From the NCBI GenBank assembly GCA_017860395.1, contig JAGDMC010000018.1, positions 1-12,651 of the forward strand: 12,651 nucleotides of DNA, given 5' to 3'. The position numbers were made by a program, and so were the translations under genes. Below, piece after piece: positions 1-8,262 of this stretch; within the stretch, counting starts at the first letter, position 1, and the number at the start of each line of letters is the position of its first letter. Source of the DNA: Bacteroidota bacterium. GTDB taxonomy: Bacteria > Bacteroidota > Bacteroidia > Bacteroidales > UBA932. The notes under the pieces were generated by a model. That model searched no databases and had not been told where the DNA came from. It worked only from the letters and a program-made list of their open reading frames with translations.

Positions 1-23
1 AACAGCACAGGAAAGAATGAGTG

Positions 24-50
24 ATAGTCTGCAAACCAAATATAGACTAT
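24..50. repeat. Imperfectly spaced dyad around a promoter-like element
   Basis: ATAGTCT (24-30) and AGACTAT (44-50) form a perfect 7-bp inverted repeat with a 13-base centre. The centre contains CAAATATA (37-44), which reads TATATTTG on the minus strand and fits the Bacteroidota -7 element. The dyad could be an operator for a gene lying left of the window, or a simple stem-loop. No start codon is seen on the minus strand between here and the window edge, so the assignment is tentative. Confidence 0.3.
37..44 (-). promoter_or_regulatory. Possible -7 element of a leftward promoter
   Basis: The minus strand reads TATATTTG, matching TAnnTTTG. No TTG lies at the usual 17-20 base spacing upstream; the nearest are about 27-30 bases away. 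Any gene it serves starts outside the window. It is a motif match only. Confidence 0.22.
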
Positions 51-131
51 ATCATATCTTAAAATATTGAACAACAAATAAAAAAACTCATTTGTTAAAG
101 AAATTGCCTGTTTAATTTTTGATGAATTGTC

Positions 132-165
132 AACCACGAGAGTGGTTACCGGGAATTTTTTTCCC
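132..165. other. Two adjacent short hairpins in the gap left of the glycosidase gene
   Basis: AACCAC-GAGA-GTGGTT (132-147) is a perfect 6-bp stem with a GNRA-type loop. Immediately beside it, GGGAA-TTTTT-TTCCC (151-165) is a perfect 5-bp stem. A third weak pair, GGGTA (203-207) with TACCC (219-223), is nearer the gene end. They lie downstream of the leftward glycosidase gene, where a transcript end is expected. None is followed by a clean T-run on the minus strand, so a classical intrinsic terminator is not shown. The rest of 1-236 holds no gene that I can see. Confidence 0.3.
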
Positions 166-236
166 AGAATATCCAAATCGCCCTTTATAAAAGTGGAGAT
201 TCGGGTATAAATAAAAAGTACCCTCTCTTTTTCCAT

Positions 237-1109
237 TTATTTTTTTTGACGGAACAGTAATATGGCATTTGCCACCTTTCTTTCCCCCTTATTGTCGAAT
301 AATTTGTTGTCGGTTGGATGATTGACAACTCCGTTGCCGGAATAGCCTTCGATGTACATTGTAGTGGAACCGCCCCCGTCAAGATTGATTATATCGGATG
401 CTCCCATCCATCTTAAAATACTCTGGAGTTCTTTGATTGATACTCCGTTTGATTTTTCGTTTCTTCCGTCAATGGTAACCAGCATTACTGTTCCGTCACC
501 TTTTTTTGCAATTGCCGTTCTTGGGTGCCTGGTAGTGTAAAAAGAGGAACCGGAAAGTTTTTCGTCAACTCCTCCCACACGAAGAATGGGACCGGTAGTG
601 AGAACGTCCTGCGCCTGAATATATTTCTCCCACTCCTTTATTTCGTCGGCTTTTATTATATACAGTTCTTTGTTGTAGAAAGCAAGGGCACCAAGCTGAT
701 GCATAGATCTTTGCTTGTTTACGATTGTATTGGGAGCAAGATTTTTCCCGTTCTTTCGGATATAATCTACAGAGTTATAGTCTTCGGTATTGTAATTATA
801 GTTGAATTTAAAGAAAGATCCGTTTATTGCTGCCAGGGCACCGTTTTCGGCTGCAATTTTACTGGTCTCCTTAAGAACAGGGCTTGGAAACAATTCAAGA
901 GTTGCACCGGATGATTTCCCGATTTCAATGATGGAAATATACTGGTTTGATTCAAACAACTCTTTGTTTTCAAAATGAATAAACTTGTAAATAACACCGT
1001 TTGCAATTGCGTTCTCTGTCCACTTTCCATTTACGAGTGTAATAGAGTCATTTTGGGAGTATCCGGCAAAAGAGGATAGCAGAAACAGGATAATAAAAAA
1101 TTTCTTCAT
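237..1109 (-). CDS. Secreted phosphodiester glycosidase family protein (NAGPA-type)
   Basis: This 290-residue protein belongs to the phosphodiester glycosidase family, related to the catalytic domain of the mammalian uncovering enzyme that removes GlcNAc from a phosphodiester. Visible family marks are NGSFF (about 96-100), TGP (172-174), HPRTAI (195-200), the DGR turn (214-216) and the hallmark NLDGGGSTTM (242-251) near the C terminus. The N terminus MKKFFIILFLLSSFAGYS is a signal peptide, so the protein is exported, probably to the periplasm. I chose ATG at 1109 because the longer frame (to 1229) adds 40 residues that overlap the upstream gene and would bury the signal peptide. It lies one base after the stop of the Na/Pi cotransporter gene, so the two are almost certainly cotranscribed. 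The natural substrate is unknown; cell-wall or exopolysaccharide phosphodiesters are possible. Confidence 0.88.
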   Translation of the reverse strand: MKKFFIILFLLSSFAGYSQNDSITLVNGKWTENAIANGVIYKFIHFENKELFESNQYISIIEIGKSSGATLELFPSPVLKETSKIAAENGALAAINGSFFKFNYNYNTEDYNSVDYIRKNGKNLAPNTIVNKQRSMHQLGALAFYNKELYIIKADEIKEWEKYIQAQDVLTTGPILRVGGVDEKLSGSSFYTTRHPRTAIAKKGDGTVMLVTIDGRNEKSNGVSIKELQSILRWMGASDIINLDGGGSTTMYIEGYSGNGVVNHPTDNKLFDNKGERKVANAILLFRQKK

Positions 1110-1110
1110 T

Positions 1111-2796
1111 TTATTGAATCTCAATGATTGCTTCTGAAACATTAATGATGTAGTCACCAGCCATTTCACATTCGGCAACGACATCCATATAATAGACACC
1201 TGTCTGATAGTTGTATTTGTTATGTTCAAGGTTGAGAAGGTGTTCTTCTTTAAGAATGTTCCGGTACTCGTTTATTTCTTCTTCTGAGTCTACTGCTTTT
1301 GAGATACCTTCAATCTTAGTATATCCTTTATCCAGATTTTCAATCATATTGTCAAATGCCTTTTCAAGAATTACAAACATATGATCGAGTTTGTTAACCA
1401 TGTCCGGAGTAAAGCTCTTTCCGTGTATCTTTTTTCGATTGAGAATTCTGGCAATATTGTAACCGGAATCTCCGATGCTCTCAATTTCACTGATTATAGT
1501 ATACATCGCCTGAAGTCTTCTTGCACTCTCTTCGCTCAGCTGTCCTTCGGCAACATTGTTGAGGTAATTTGCAATCTCCAGCTCTACCTTATCTGTTATC
1601 TGCTCATAATGCTCCAGCTTATTGTAAAGTTCTTCAAACTTATCCGTTTCACAGACTTTCAGGGATTCCCGGGCATAGACAAACTGCTGCTTGCTAAGTT
1701 TTGCAAAATCTACGATTTCGTACTTTGCCTGACTAAGAGATAGTTCGGCAGTACTTAAAACACCGCCTTGAATATACTTAAGCCGAAACACCTCTTCGGT
1801 ATCTTTAGACTTGATAACCTTAGTTACTAATTTCACTATTTGTGGCGTAAACCATACTAAAATGAGTGTGTTGGTTGTGTTGAAAAGTGTATGCAGGAAT
1901 GATATTCCGTATAATATAGCCTCGGAGTTTGTATATGGGTCAATTGAGAAAACGGCTATAGTTATTTTGGCAACGACAAACATAACCGGTTTATAAAGAG
2001 TGAGAACCCAGATTACTCCGAAAACATTGAAAACAGTATGAGCCAGAGCCGCTCGTCGGGCCGAAACATTGGCTACGGCGGCGGCAATATTTGCAGTTAT
2101 TGTTGTTCCGATATTTTCCCCAAGGACCATTGCTGCAGCCAGTTCAAAAGGAATCCATCCATAGCTTGCCATTACCAGAGTGAGAGCCATGGTTGCACTT
2201 GAAGACTGCATAATCATTGTGAGGATAGTACCAATAAGCACAAATATCAATACTGAGCCGAAACCATAATTTGTCCATTGTTGTAAAAAGGCGAATATTT
2301 CGGGATTTGCCTTAAGGTCTGGAACAGAATCTTTTAGAAAGGTAAGGCCAAGGAAAAGCAGAGCAAATCCAATCACGAATTCTCCCATCGACTTTTTCTT
2401 CTTGGATTTGAACATCATTAAAACAAATCCAACTCCCACTAATGGGATTGAAAACATGGAGATGTCAAATTTAAACCCTAGCAAAGAGATAATCCATGCT
2501 GTGACCGTTGTCCCGATGTTTGCTCCCATAATAACCCCGACAGATTGTGTGAGAGTAAGCAAGCCGGCGTTTACAAAACTCACAACCATAACAGTAGTTG
2601 CACTGGAAGACTGAATAATTGATGTAATGAAAAGTCCTGTTAAAACTCGTTTAAAAGAGTTTGAAGTCATCGCAGCAAGAACATTGCGCATTTTCTCGCC
2701 GGCGACCTTTTGCAGTCCTTCGCTCATAAGAGTCATCCCATAGAGAAAGAGGCCGATAGATCCTAGGAGTTTTAAAACCTGAAATACAATATCCAT
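1111..2796 (-). CDS. Na+/phosphate cotransporter (PNaS family) with PhoU-like C-terminal domain
   Basis: This 561-residue inner-membrane protein is likely to import phosphate with sodium. The transporter half (about 1-325) carries the two inverted family repeats: QSSSAT at 62-67 paired with GANIGTT at 91-97, and QSSSAT at 197-202 paired with GENIGTT at 226-232. These stretches form the substrate- and ion-binding core in the SLC34/NptA family. Residues about 350-555 are charged and helical, as in PhoU, including an 'ESIGDSGYNIARIL' stretch; such domains may sense phosphate state. Start ATG 2796 gives MDIVFQVLKLLGSIGLFLYG, the usual family N terminus. The longer frame starting at 2838 would run through the promoter-like element at 2825-2832. 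It is the first gene of a two-gene leftward unit with the phosphodiester glycosidase. No pho-box was recognised. Confidence 0.93.
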   Translation of the reverse strand: MDIVFQVLKLLGSIGLFLYGMTLMSEGLQKVAGEKMRNVLAAMTSNSFKRVLTGLFITSIIQSSSATTVMVVSFVNAGLLTLTQSVGVIMGANIGTTVTAWIISLLGFKFDISMFSIPLVGVGFVLMMFKSKKKKSMGEFVIGFALLFLGLTFLKDSVPDLKANPEIFAFLQQWTNYGFGSVLIFVLIGTILTMIMQSSSATMALTLVMASYGWIPFELAAAMVLGENIGTTITANIAAAVANVSARRAALAHTVFNVFGVIWVLTLYKPVMFVVAKITIAVFSIDPYTNSEAILYGISFLHTLFNTTNTLILVWFTPQIVKLVTKVIKSKDTEEVFRLKYIQGGVLSTAELSLSQAKYEIVDFAKLSKQQFVYARESLKVCETDKFEELYNKLEHYEQITDKVELEIANYLNNVAEGQLSEESARRLQAMYTIISEIESIGDSGYNIARILNRKKIHGKSFTPDMVNKLDHMFVILEKAFDNMIENLDKGYTKIEGISKAVDSEEEINEYRNILKEEHLLNLEHNKYNYQTGVYYMDVVAECEMAGDYIINVSEAIIEIQ

Positions 2797-2824
2797 GTTG
2801 ATAATTATATATGATATCCGGCAA

Positions 2825-2832
2825 CAAATATA
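2825..2832 (-). promoter_or_regulatory. Probable -7 element for the Na/Pi cotransporter gene
   Basis: The minus strand reads TATATTTG, an exact TAnnTTTG match, 28 bases upstream of the start at 2796. That implies a leader of about 20 bases. No good -33 TTG is seen at the normal spacing. The position also argues against the longer start at 2838. Confidence 0.4.
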
Positions 2833-2845
2833 ATTCATAAATTGT

Positions 2846-2853
2846 TACCTTCG
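2846..2853 (+). promoter_or_regulatory. Probable -7 element for the peptidase-propeller-barrel gene
   Basis: TACCTTCG fits the common Bacteroidota variant TAnnTTCG and lies 19 bases before ATG 2873, leaving a leader of roughly 12-16 bases. A matching -33 TTG is not evident. It sits back to back with the leftward element at 2825-2832. Confidence 0.4.
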
Positions 2854-2872
2854 CGACATAAATAGGAAATAG

Positions 2873-5755
2873 ATGAACCGTAAATTAACGATTCTTGTTT
2901 CATTTTTGCTGATTTTACTCTCTGTCAATACATCTTTTGCTCAATATTATTCATCCGGAAGTGATCCGGCGCGGGCAGAATGGCGGTATATTAAAACAGA
3001 ATGGTACGATATTATTTATCCGCGCGAAGTGGATTCTCTTGCGAGGAGATATGCATTAATTCTCGAGTCTTCCAGAGATGCCGTTAACCTCCCGCTGAGG
3101 GCCAAACCCAGGCGGATTCCAGTAGTGCTTCACCCATACAGCGTTATGAGTAATGGTCTGGTTTCCTGGGCTCCAAAAAGAGCAGAATTCATTACCCGTC
3201 CACCTTCAATCGGCGGCTATTCTCAAAACTGGGAAAAACAACTTGTAATACACGAAAGCAGGCACATTGCACAAATGACAAAATTTGAAAGGGGCGTTTT
3301 CAAACCGTTGTCGTGGTTAATAGGTGAGCAGGCACAAGGTATCGGGGCCGGAATTTTTATAAACAAATGGGCCCTTGAAGGCGATGCTGTTGTATCAGAA
3401 ACAGAATTGTCCTTCTCCGGCAGGGGAAGAGATCCTCTGCATCTGGTATATTACAAAGCGGCTTTTTTGGAAGGAGATTACAGAAATTATCCACAATGGG
3501 CATTCGGCTCATACAAAAAATACACTCCGGACGAATACAGTCTTGGTTATCTGATGAATTCCTCTATCCGGTTCCGGACATCCAAATATGATTTCATGGG
3601 GGAGCTGACAGAAAGCCTCGTTAATAATTTTTACAATCCAAGAAACGCTTCAATATCATACAGGAAGGCAACCGGGGAAAAAATTGTAGGAAACTTAGAG
3701 GAAACAACCAGGTTGATGGTTCGTCACTGGAGAACTGAAGATTCTTTAAGAGCCCCGTTCACCGGTTTAAAAGAGATTACCGGCAAAAAAAGCGAATATA
3801 TATCTTACCGCTCGGCGATAATTCTTTCCAGAGATACAATTTTTGCAGTCAAAAGTGACTTGAATGAAACTAACCGCCTTGTAATAATAAGCAGTTCTGG
3901 AGAAGAGGAGACAATCTCATTTTTAGGCATTTTGAGCAGTGAATTGTCTTATTGTAACGGCAAGATTTACTGGACAGAACAAATTCCTGCTCTGAGGTGG
4001 GAACAGGAGAGCTTTTCCGATTTAATAGAATATGATGTAAAAAAAGGGAAAATAAGACGACTTACAAATGGACTGTCTGTTTTCAACCCGGTCGTATCAG
4101 CCTCCGGTCAGACGATAATTGCCGCGGAATATCCTGTAACGGGTTCTTCCAACCTTGTTCTCATTGACATAGAAAATGGCAACATTATCAAAAGATTCCG
4201 GGCACCTCATAACGGGCAGATTAAAGAATCGGTTCCGATTGGGCAGGTAATCTACTCGACTGTAATTACAGAAAACGGATTGGGAATATTTAAAATTGAA
4301 CCGGATAAAGGGGTGTGGGAGCGTGAAGTTGACGAACAACACCAGAACATTACAAGACTTAGCCGCTTTAAAGAGAGCCTGCTTTTCGAAAGCGATATGG
4401 AAGGGGTAAACGAACTTTTCGAGTACGACCCTCAGATAAAAATCCTTCGGCGTCTAACAAATTCGCCTCTTGCGGCTATATCTCCATTCTACTTTGCAAC
4501 AGAAGATGCTCTCTATTATTCCAATTTTTCCAAAACCGGATTTGGCCTGGTATCTGTACCCGCCGACTCGCTGGAGTGGAAATTTGCATACTTTTCAAAA
4601 CCGCACAGATATTCTCTTGCAGATGAAATATCAAATCAGGCTAATTTTAATATAGATACAATCTCTTTCGCCGGAGTGGATAAATTTGCTTCAAGGCCAT
4701 ATCAGAAAGGCGACCATCTTTTCCGCATTCATTCGTGGATGCCTGTATATTTCAACATTGATAACCTTAAAAATGTATCCTACGATAATTTTTATGAGCT
4801 TGTCTCCCCCGGAGCAACGGTCTATTCACAGAACTCTCTTGGTACGGCTACTTCTATGCTTGGATATTCATACCATAACGGTTTTCATACCGGACACGCA
4901 AAGTTTACATACAGCGGGCTCTATCCGGTTTTTGAGATAGAGGCAGATTATAACGACAGGTTCAGGCAAAAAATAAGACTTATATCCGAAGATCCGTTTC
5001 ACCCGATAATGGTGGCTGATACAATAGTGGGTTCTCCTGTTTTTAACGCTTCGGTATTGGTTTATCTTCCATTTAATTTAAACAGGGGCGGATGGGTGCG
5101 CGGGATAATTCCAAGACTTGCCTGGCGTTATTCGACAGACTCCTATTATTCTCTTGAAAAAAGGAAATATCTCGATTATCAGCATTATGTGCTGGGAATA
5201 CAGTATTATCAGATGCTCAGGATGACCAAAAGAAATATTTTTCCGAAATGGGGTTATGGGGTTAATGTTCAGTATAATTCCATGCCTTTTTCCGGTGAGA
5301 ATTTCGGTTCAACTTTTTATGCAAACATATATTCTTATGTTCCTGGCCTTCTCAAGAATCAGGGGTTAAAAATTTCAGCTGCCTTTCAGAGGCAGATATA
5401 CAATGGCAAGAAATATCTTATGAAAAACATAGCTCCTTCTCCAAGAGGCTATGATACTCATTTCAGCATAACTTATGCTTCGGTATTTACAGATTATGCA
5501 ATTCCGGTGAACCTTGGAAACGCTACTCTTTCCTGGCTCCTTTACCTTAAACGGGTACAGATTATTCCTTTTTTTGACTGGGCATACAGTCATGGAATGG
5601 ACAGAAACAGGCACATGATTTCGGGAGGAAGCGATATTCTGGTCGATTTCAATATTTTTAATATCTCACTGCCTCTTACGGCTGGGGTGAGGTATATCAG
5701 AACAGGGGAAAACAGGAATATCTTCCAGTTTTTATTCCAGACACCATTGTTATGA
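2873..5755 (+). CDS. Large exported protein: gluzincin-like peptidase domain, TolB-like propeller, putative outer-membrane barrel
   Basis: This 960-residue protein has a signal peptide (MNRKLTILVSFLLILLSVNT, cleavage near SFAQ, 21-24). Residues 127-131 are HESRH, an HExxH zinc motif preceded by VI. Residues 166-172 are WALEGDA, matching the W-x-x-E-G-x-A second motif of gluzincin peptidases, with E169 as the likely third zinc ligand. From about 310 to 570 short beta repeats appear, with RRLTN at 395-399 and again at 526-530, typical of TolB/WD40-like propellers. The rest, from about 640, alternates aromatic and polar residues like outer-membrane strands. PRGY (857-860) is reminiscent of the RGF/RGY loop of Omp85 proteins. 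The segment near 611-622 (DHLFRIHSWMP) is the sort seen in uncharacterised Bacteroidota proteins. The stop overlaps pnuC by four bases. The domain calls are inferences from motifs; the substrate and role are unknown. It is intact, with no sign of transfer. Confidence 0.8.
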   Translation: MNRKLTILVSFLLILLSVNTSFAQYYSSGSDPARAEWRYIKTEWYDIIYPREVDSLARRYALILESSRDAVNLPLRAKPRRIPVVLHPYSVMSNGLVSWAPKRAEFITRPPSIGGYSQNWEKQLVIHESRHIAQMTKFERGVFKPLSWLIGEQAQGIGAGIFINKWALEGDAVVSETELSFSGRGRDPLHLVYYKAAFLEGDYRNYPQWAFGSYKKYTPDEYSLGYLMNSSIRFRTSKYDFMGELTESLVNNFYNPRNASISYRKATGEKIVGNLEETTRLMVRHWRTEDSLRAPFTGLKEITGKKSEYISYRSAIILSRDTIFAVKSDLNETNRLVIISSSGEEETISFLGILSSELSYCNGKIYWTEQIPALRWEQESFSDLIEYDVKKGKIRRLTNGLSVFNPVVSASGQTIIAAEYPVTGSSNLVLIDIENGNIIKRFRAPHNGQIKESVPIGQVIYSTVITENGLGIFKIEPDKGVWEREVDEQHQNITRLSRFKESLLFESDMEGVNELFEYDPQIKILRRLTNSPLAAISPFYFATEDALYYSNFSKTGFGLVSVPADSLEWKFAYFSKPHRYSLADEISNQANFNIDTISFAGVDKFASRPYQKGDHLFRIHSWMPVYFNIDNLKNVSYDNFYELVSPGATVYSQNSLGTATSMLGYSYHNGFHTGHAKFTYSGLYPVFEIEADYNDRFRQKIRLISEDPFHPIMVADTIVGSPVFNASVLVYLPFNLNRGGWVRGIIPRLAWRYSTDSYYSLEKRKYLDYQHYVLGIQYYQMLRMTKRNIFPKWGYGVNVQYNSMPFSGENFGSTFYANIYSYVPGLLKNQGLKISAAFQRQIYNGKKYLMKNIAPSPRGYDTHFSITYASVFTDYAIPVNLGNATLSWLLYLKRVQIIPFFDWAYSHGMDRNRHMISGGSDILVDFNIFNISLPLTAGVRYIRTGENRNIFQFLFQTPLL

Positions 5756-6456
5756 TTCACTTTAAAAAAATAAACACCCTTAAGCCTTTTGACTGGTTTC
5801 TGATCCTGGGGATAGTTACTACAAATATTATCTACTCTGTTTTGGCCGGTGAGTTTGATATTATAGGATCTGTTGCCGGTGTCACAGGTGTTGTTTGTGT
5901 TGTCCTTGCTGCCAAGGGAAACATTCTTAATTATATTTTCGGGCTGATAAATGTTGCGCTGTTTGCCTGGATATCATATAAGGCGGACCTGCTGGGGGGT
6001 GCAGCTTTGAATGCGCTGTATTATTTACCTATGCAATTTATCGGATGGTACACCTGGATTAAAAAGAGAGACTCGGAAGAGTCCGTTACGGTCGTAGCCA
6101 AACGGCTCAACCTCAGTCAGAGACTTTTGCTGGCCGGGGTGAGCGCTGTTTTTGTAATAGCAGTGGCATATATTCTTTTTCTCTTTAAGGACCCTCAGCC
6201 GCTAAAGGACTCTGCAACTACCGTGCTGTCTGTTATTGCAATGTTTCTTATGGTAAGGGCATTTATGGAGCAATGGACACTGTGGGTGGCGGTAAATTTT
6301 ATCAGCGTGGTAATATGGGTGATCGCATTCGCAAATGGCGAGGCGCATTCGATGCTTATGGTGATAATGTGGATGTTCTATCTGGTTAATTCGGTAAGCG
6401 GATGGATCAGCTGGCTTAGGCTTTCAAAAAAGGATCATTTACCGGATTTGAAGTAA
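5752..6456 (+). CDS. pnuC: PnuC-family vitamin transporter, probably for nicotinamide riboside
   Basis: This 234-residue inner-membrane protein with about seven hydrophobic segments belongs to the PnuC/SWEET-like facilitators. Members take up nicotinamide riboside for NAD synthesis, trapped inside by phosphorylation. Family features seen are the block at 36-82 (EFDIIGSVAG ... GNILNYIFGLINVALFAW), the YYLPMQFIGWYTWIKKR segment (90-106) and QWTLWVAVNFISVVIW (174-189). The start ATG overlaps the upstream stop as ATGA (5752-5755), so translation is likely coupled to the large outer-membrane protein. Some Bacteroidota PnuC homologues (PnuT) are predicted thiamine carriers, usually beside a TPP riboswitch and a TonB-dependent receptor. 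Neither is visible here, so nicotinamide riboside is favoured but not proven. Its 3' end overlaps convergent uvrC by 22 bases. Confidence 0.87.
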   Translation: MIHFKKINTLKPFDWFLILGIVTTNIIYSVLAGEFDIIGSVAGVTGVVCVVLAAKGNILNYIFGLINVALFAWISYKADLLGGAALNALYYLPMQFIGWYTWIKKRDSEESVTVVAKRLNLSQRLLLAGVSAVFVIAVAYILFLFKDPQPLKDSATTVLSVIAMFLMVRAFMEQWTLWVAVNFISVVIWVIAFANGEAHSMLMVIMWMFYLVNSVSGWISWLRLSKKDHLPDLK

Positions 6457-8249
6457 TTCCTGATAATGTTGGCGGTTTTTTGTCCCACAACCTCTTTCAG
6501 GTCATCGAATGAGGCCGATTTTACCCCTTTAACGCTATGAAATTTTGAAAGGAGTTTTTGTTCGCTCTTCTCACCCAGTCCGGAAATGCTGCGCAGTTCC
6601 GATTCGATTTGTCCCTTGCTTCTCTTGTTCCTGTGGTGAGTAATTCCAAACCGGTGTGCTTCGTCCCTTAAATTCATAATAACTCTCAGTGTGGCAGAAT
6701 TCTTGTCGAGAAAAAGGGGATGAGGGTCCCCGGGAATTATAAGCTCTTCGAGCCTCTTTGCGATACCCAGCAATTGAATATCCTTTTCCAGTCCCAATTC
6801 GGAAAGAGCCTCGTATGCCGCGTTAACCTGACCCCGGCCGCCATCTATCACAACCAGCTGAGGCAGTGTGCTACCCTCCGACAGGAGTCTTGAATAACGC
6901 CTGTTTACAACCTCTTTCATTGTTGCAAAGTCATTTGCACCAACTACCTTTTTTACATTAAAGTGCCGGTAATCCTGTTTGCTCGGGACCCCGTCCCGGA
7001 AAACCACGCAGGCAGATACTGCAAAGCTTCCCTGAATATTTGAGTTGTCAAAACATTCAATATGTACAGGAAGTTCTTTAAGGTCAAGATCTTTCCGGAT
7101 AGAGTTGAGTATTCTCTCTTTATGTTCTTCCGGACGGAGTATCTCTTCCTGTTTAATTTTTTCAAGCTTGAAAAGTCTGGCGTTTTTAAGACTTAATTCA
7201 AGAAGGTTAAGTTTTTCGCCTCTCTGAGGTATGTTTACCCGGCTGTTTTCAAATACCTCGTCCGGAGCAAATGATGTGATAAGCTCCTTTGAAAGAGGGC
7301 CGAATTTATTTCTCATCTCTACAATAAAACGGGTGAGAACGGCAGATTGCTCTTCTTCTAAAGGGAGCTTAAACTCAACATTAAGCGACTGTACCACCGA
7401 CCCGTTAACAACCCTCATATAATTTCCGAATGCCAGATTGTTTTCAAAAACGATGGAGAAGACATCTACATTTGTTATGTTCTGGCTCACTACCATTGAT
7501 TTGCTGTAATGCCTGCCAAGGATTTCTATTTTTTCCTTAAGTGCATGGGCATCCTCAAACCGAAGTTCTTTTGCAGCCAGACTCATCTCCTTTTTCATCT
7601 CCTTTACCAGACTCGCGGTATCTCCTTTAAGAATGAGCTTTATTTTATCAATCTGTAAATTATAGTTATCCGGTGATTGTGCTCCAATACAGGGAGCCTT
7701 GCATTTTCCAAGATGGTAGCTCAGGCATGGCCGGTAATTTTTAGTTTTAATATTTTCCGGAGAGAGAACAAGTTTGCAGTTACGTATGGCAAAAAGAGTT
7801 CCTATTAACTCAATGAGTGAATATGCATATGATACATTGCTGTATGGACCATAATAAAAAGAGCCGTCCCGGATAAACCTCCTTGTAAGCATTATCCGAG
7901 GAAAGTGTTCGTTTTTAATGCAGATCCACGGGTAGGTCTTACCGTCCTTCAGAAGAATATTATAGCGGGGCTGATGTTCTTTTATGAGATTGTTTTCCAG
8001 AAGCAGCGCTTCGGATTCGTTTTCAACAATTGTGTGCTCAAAATGATCGATTTTTGAGACCATCACGCGAGTCTTGGCAGAGAGCCCCTCTTCAGATAAA
8101 AAATATTGAGAAACCCTGTTTTTAAGGCTTTTGGCCTTGCCGACATATATGATTGTCCCCTCCTTATTGTAAAAGCGATAGACACCGGGAAGAGAAGGAA
8201 GTAACTTTACTCTATCCCTTATGTTATCTTTAATCTCCTTACTTTTCAT
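6435..8249 (-). CDS. uvrC: Excinuclease ABC subunit UvrC
   Basis: This 604-residue dual-incision nuclease of nucleotide excision repair is recruited by the UvrB-DNA complex and cuts on both sides of the lesion. The domain order is complete. The GIY-YIG nuclease (about 16-97) has GVY at 22-24, YVG at 35-37, R45 and E80 in NESEALLLE. Four cysteines, C158, C175, C183 and C187, are spaced like the Fe-S ligands described in UvrC. The UVR helix pair that binds UvrB is at about 203-240. The RNase H-like nuclease has D401 (ECFDNSNIQG), D469 (VIDGGRGQ) and the RDEAHRFG motif at 528-535. Helix-hairpin-helix DNA-binding repeats are at about 552-600 (ISGLGEKSEQKLL). ATG 8249 was chosen; the frame continues upstream to 8360 but would overlap the divergent acyltransferase gene. 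It appears monocistronic. Confidence 0.97.
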   Translation of the reverse strand: MKSKEIKDNIRDRVKLLPSLPGVYRFYNKEGTIIYVGKAKSLKNRVSQYFLSEEGLSAKTRVMVSKIDHFEHTIVENESEALLLENNLIKEHQPRYNILLKDGKTYPWICIKNEHFPRIMLTRRFIRDGSFYYGPYSNVSYAYSLIELIGTLFAIRNCKLVLSPENIKTKNYRPCLSYHLGKCKAPCIGAQSPDNYNLQIDKIKLILKGDTASLVKEMKKEMSLAAKELRFEDAHALKEKIEILGRHYSKSMVVSQNITNVDVFSIVFENNLAFGNYMRVVNGSVVQSLNVEFKLPLEEEQSAVLTRFIVEMRNKFGPLSKELITSFAPDEVFENSRVNIPQRGEKLNLLELSLKNARLFKLEKIKQEEILRPEEHKERILNSIRKDLDLKELPVHIECFDNSNIQGSFAVSACVVFRDGVPSKQDYRHFNVKKVVGANDFATMKEVVNRRYSRLLSEGSTLPQLVVIDGGRGQVNAAYEALSELGLEKDIQLLGIAKRLEELIIPGDPHPLFLDKNSATLRVIMNLRDEAHRFGITHHRNKRSKGQIESELRSISGLGEKSEQKLLSKFHSVKGVKSASFDDLKEVVGQKTANIIRNYFKSGK

Positions 8250-8262
8250 TTGACGGTGCAAT

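Noticed and set aside
200..225. Intrinsic terminator GGGTA...TACCC after the glycosidase gene
   Set aside because: The stem is only 5 bp with an 11-base loop, and on the minus strand it is not followed by a T-run.
525..914. A plus-strand open frame of 129 codons
   Set aside because: It lies wholly opposite the conserved glycosidase gene, has no family features and no promoter.
1110..1229. A 40-residue N-terminal extension of the glycosidase frame
   Set aside because: It lies inside the cotransporter gene and would place the clear signal peptide in mid-protein.
1381..1743. A plus-strand open frame of 120 codons
   Set aside because: It is antisense to the PhoU-like domain of the cotransporter and shows no recognisable protein features.
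5600..5755. TPP riboswitch ahead of pnuC
   Set aside because: The upstream sequence is coding and overlaps pnuC; I could not find the conserved TPP-box bases, so there is no basis for a thiamine switch.
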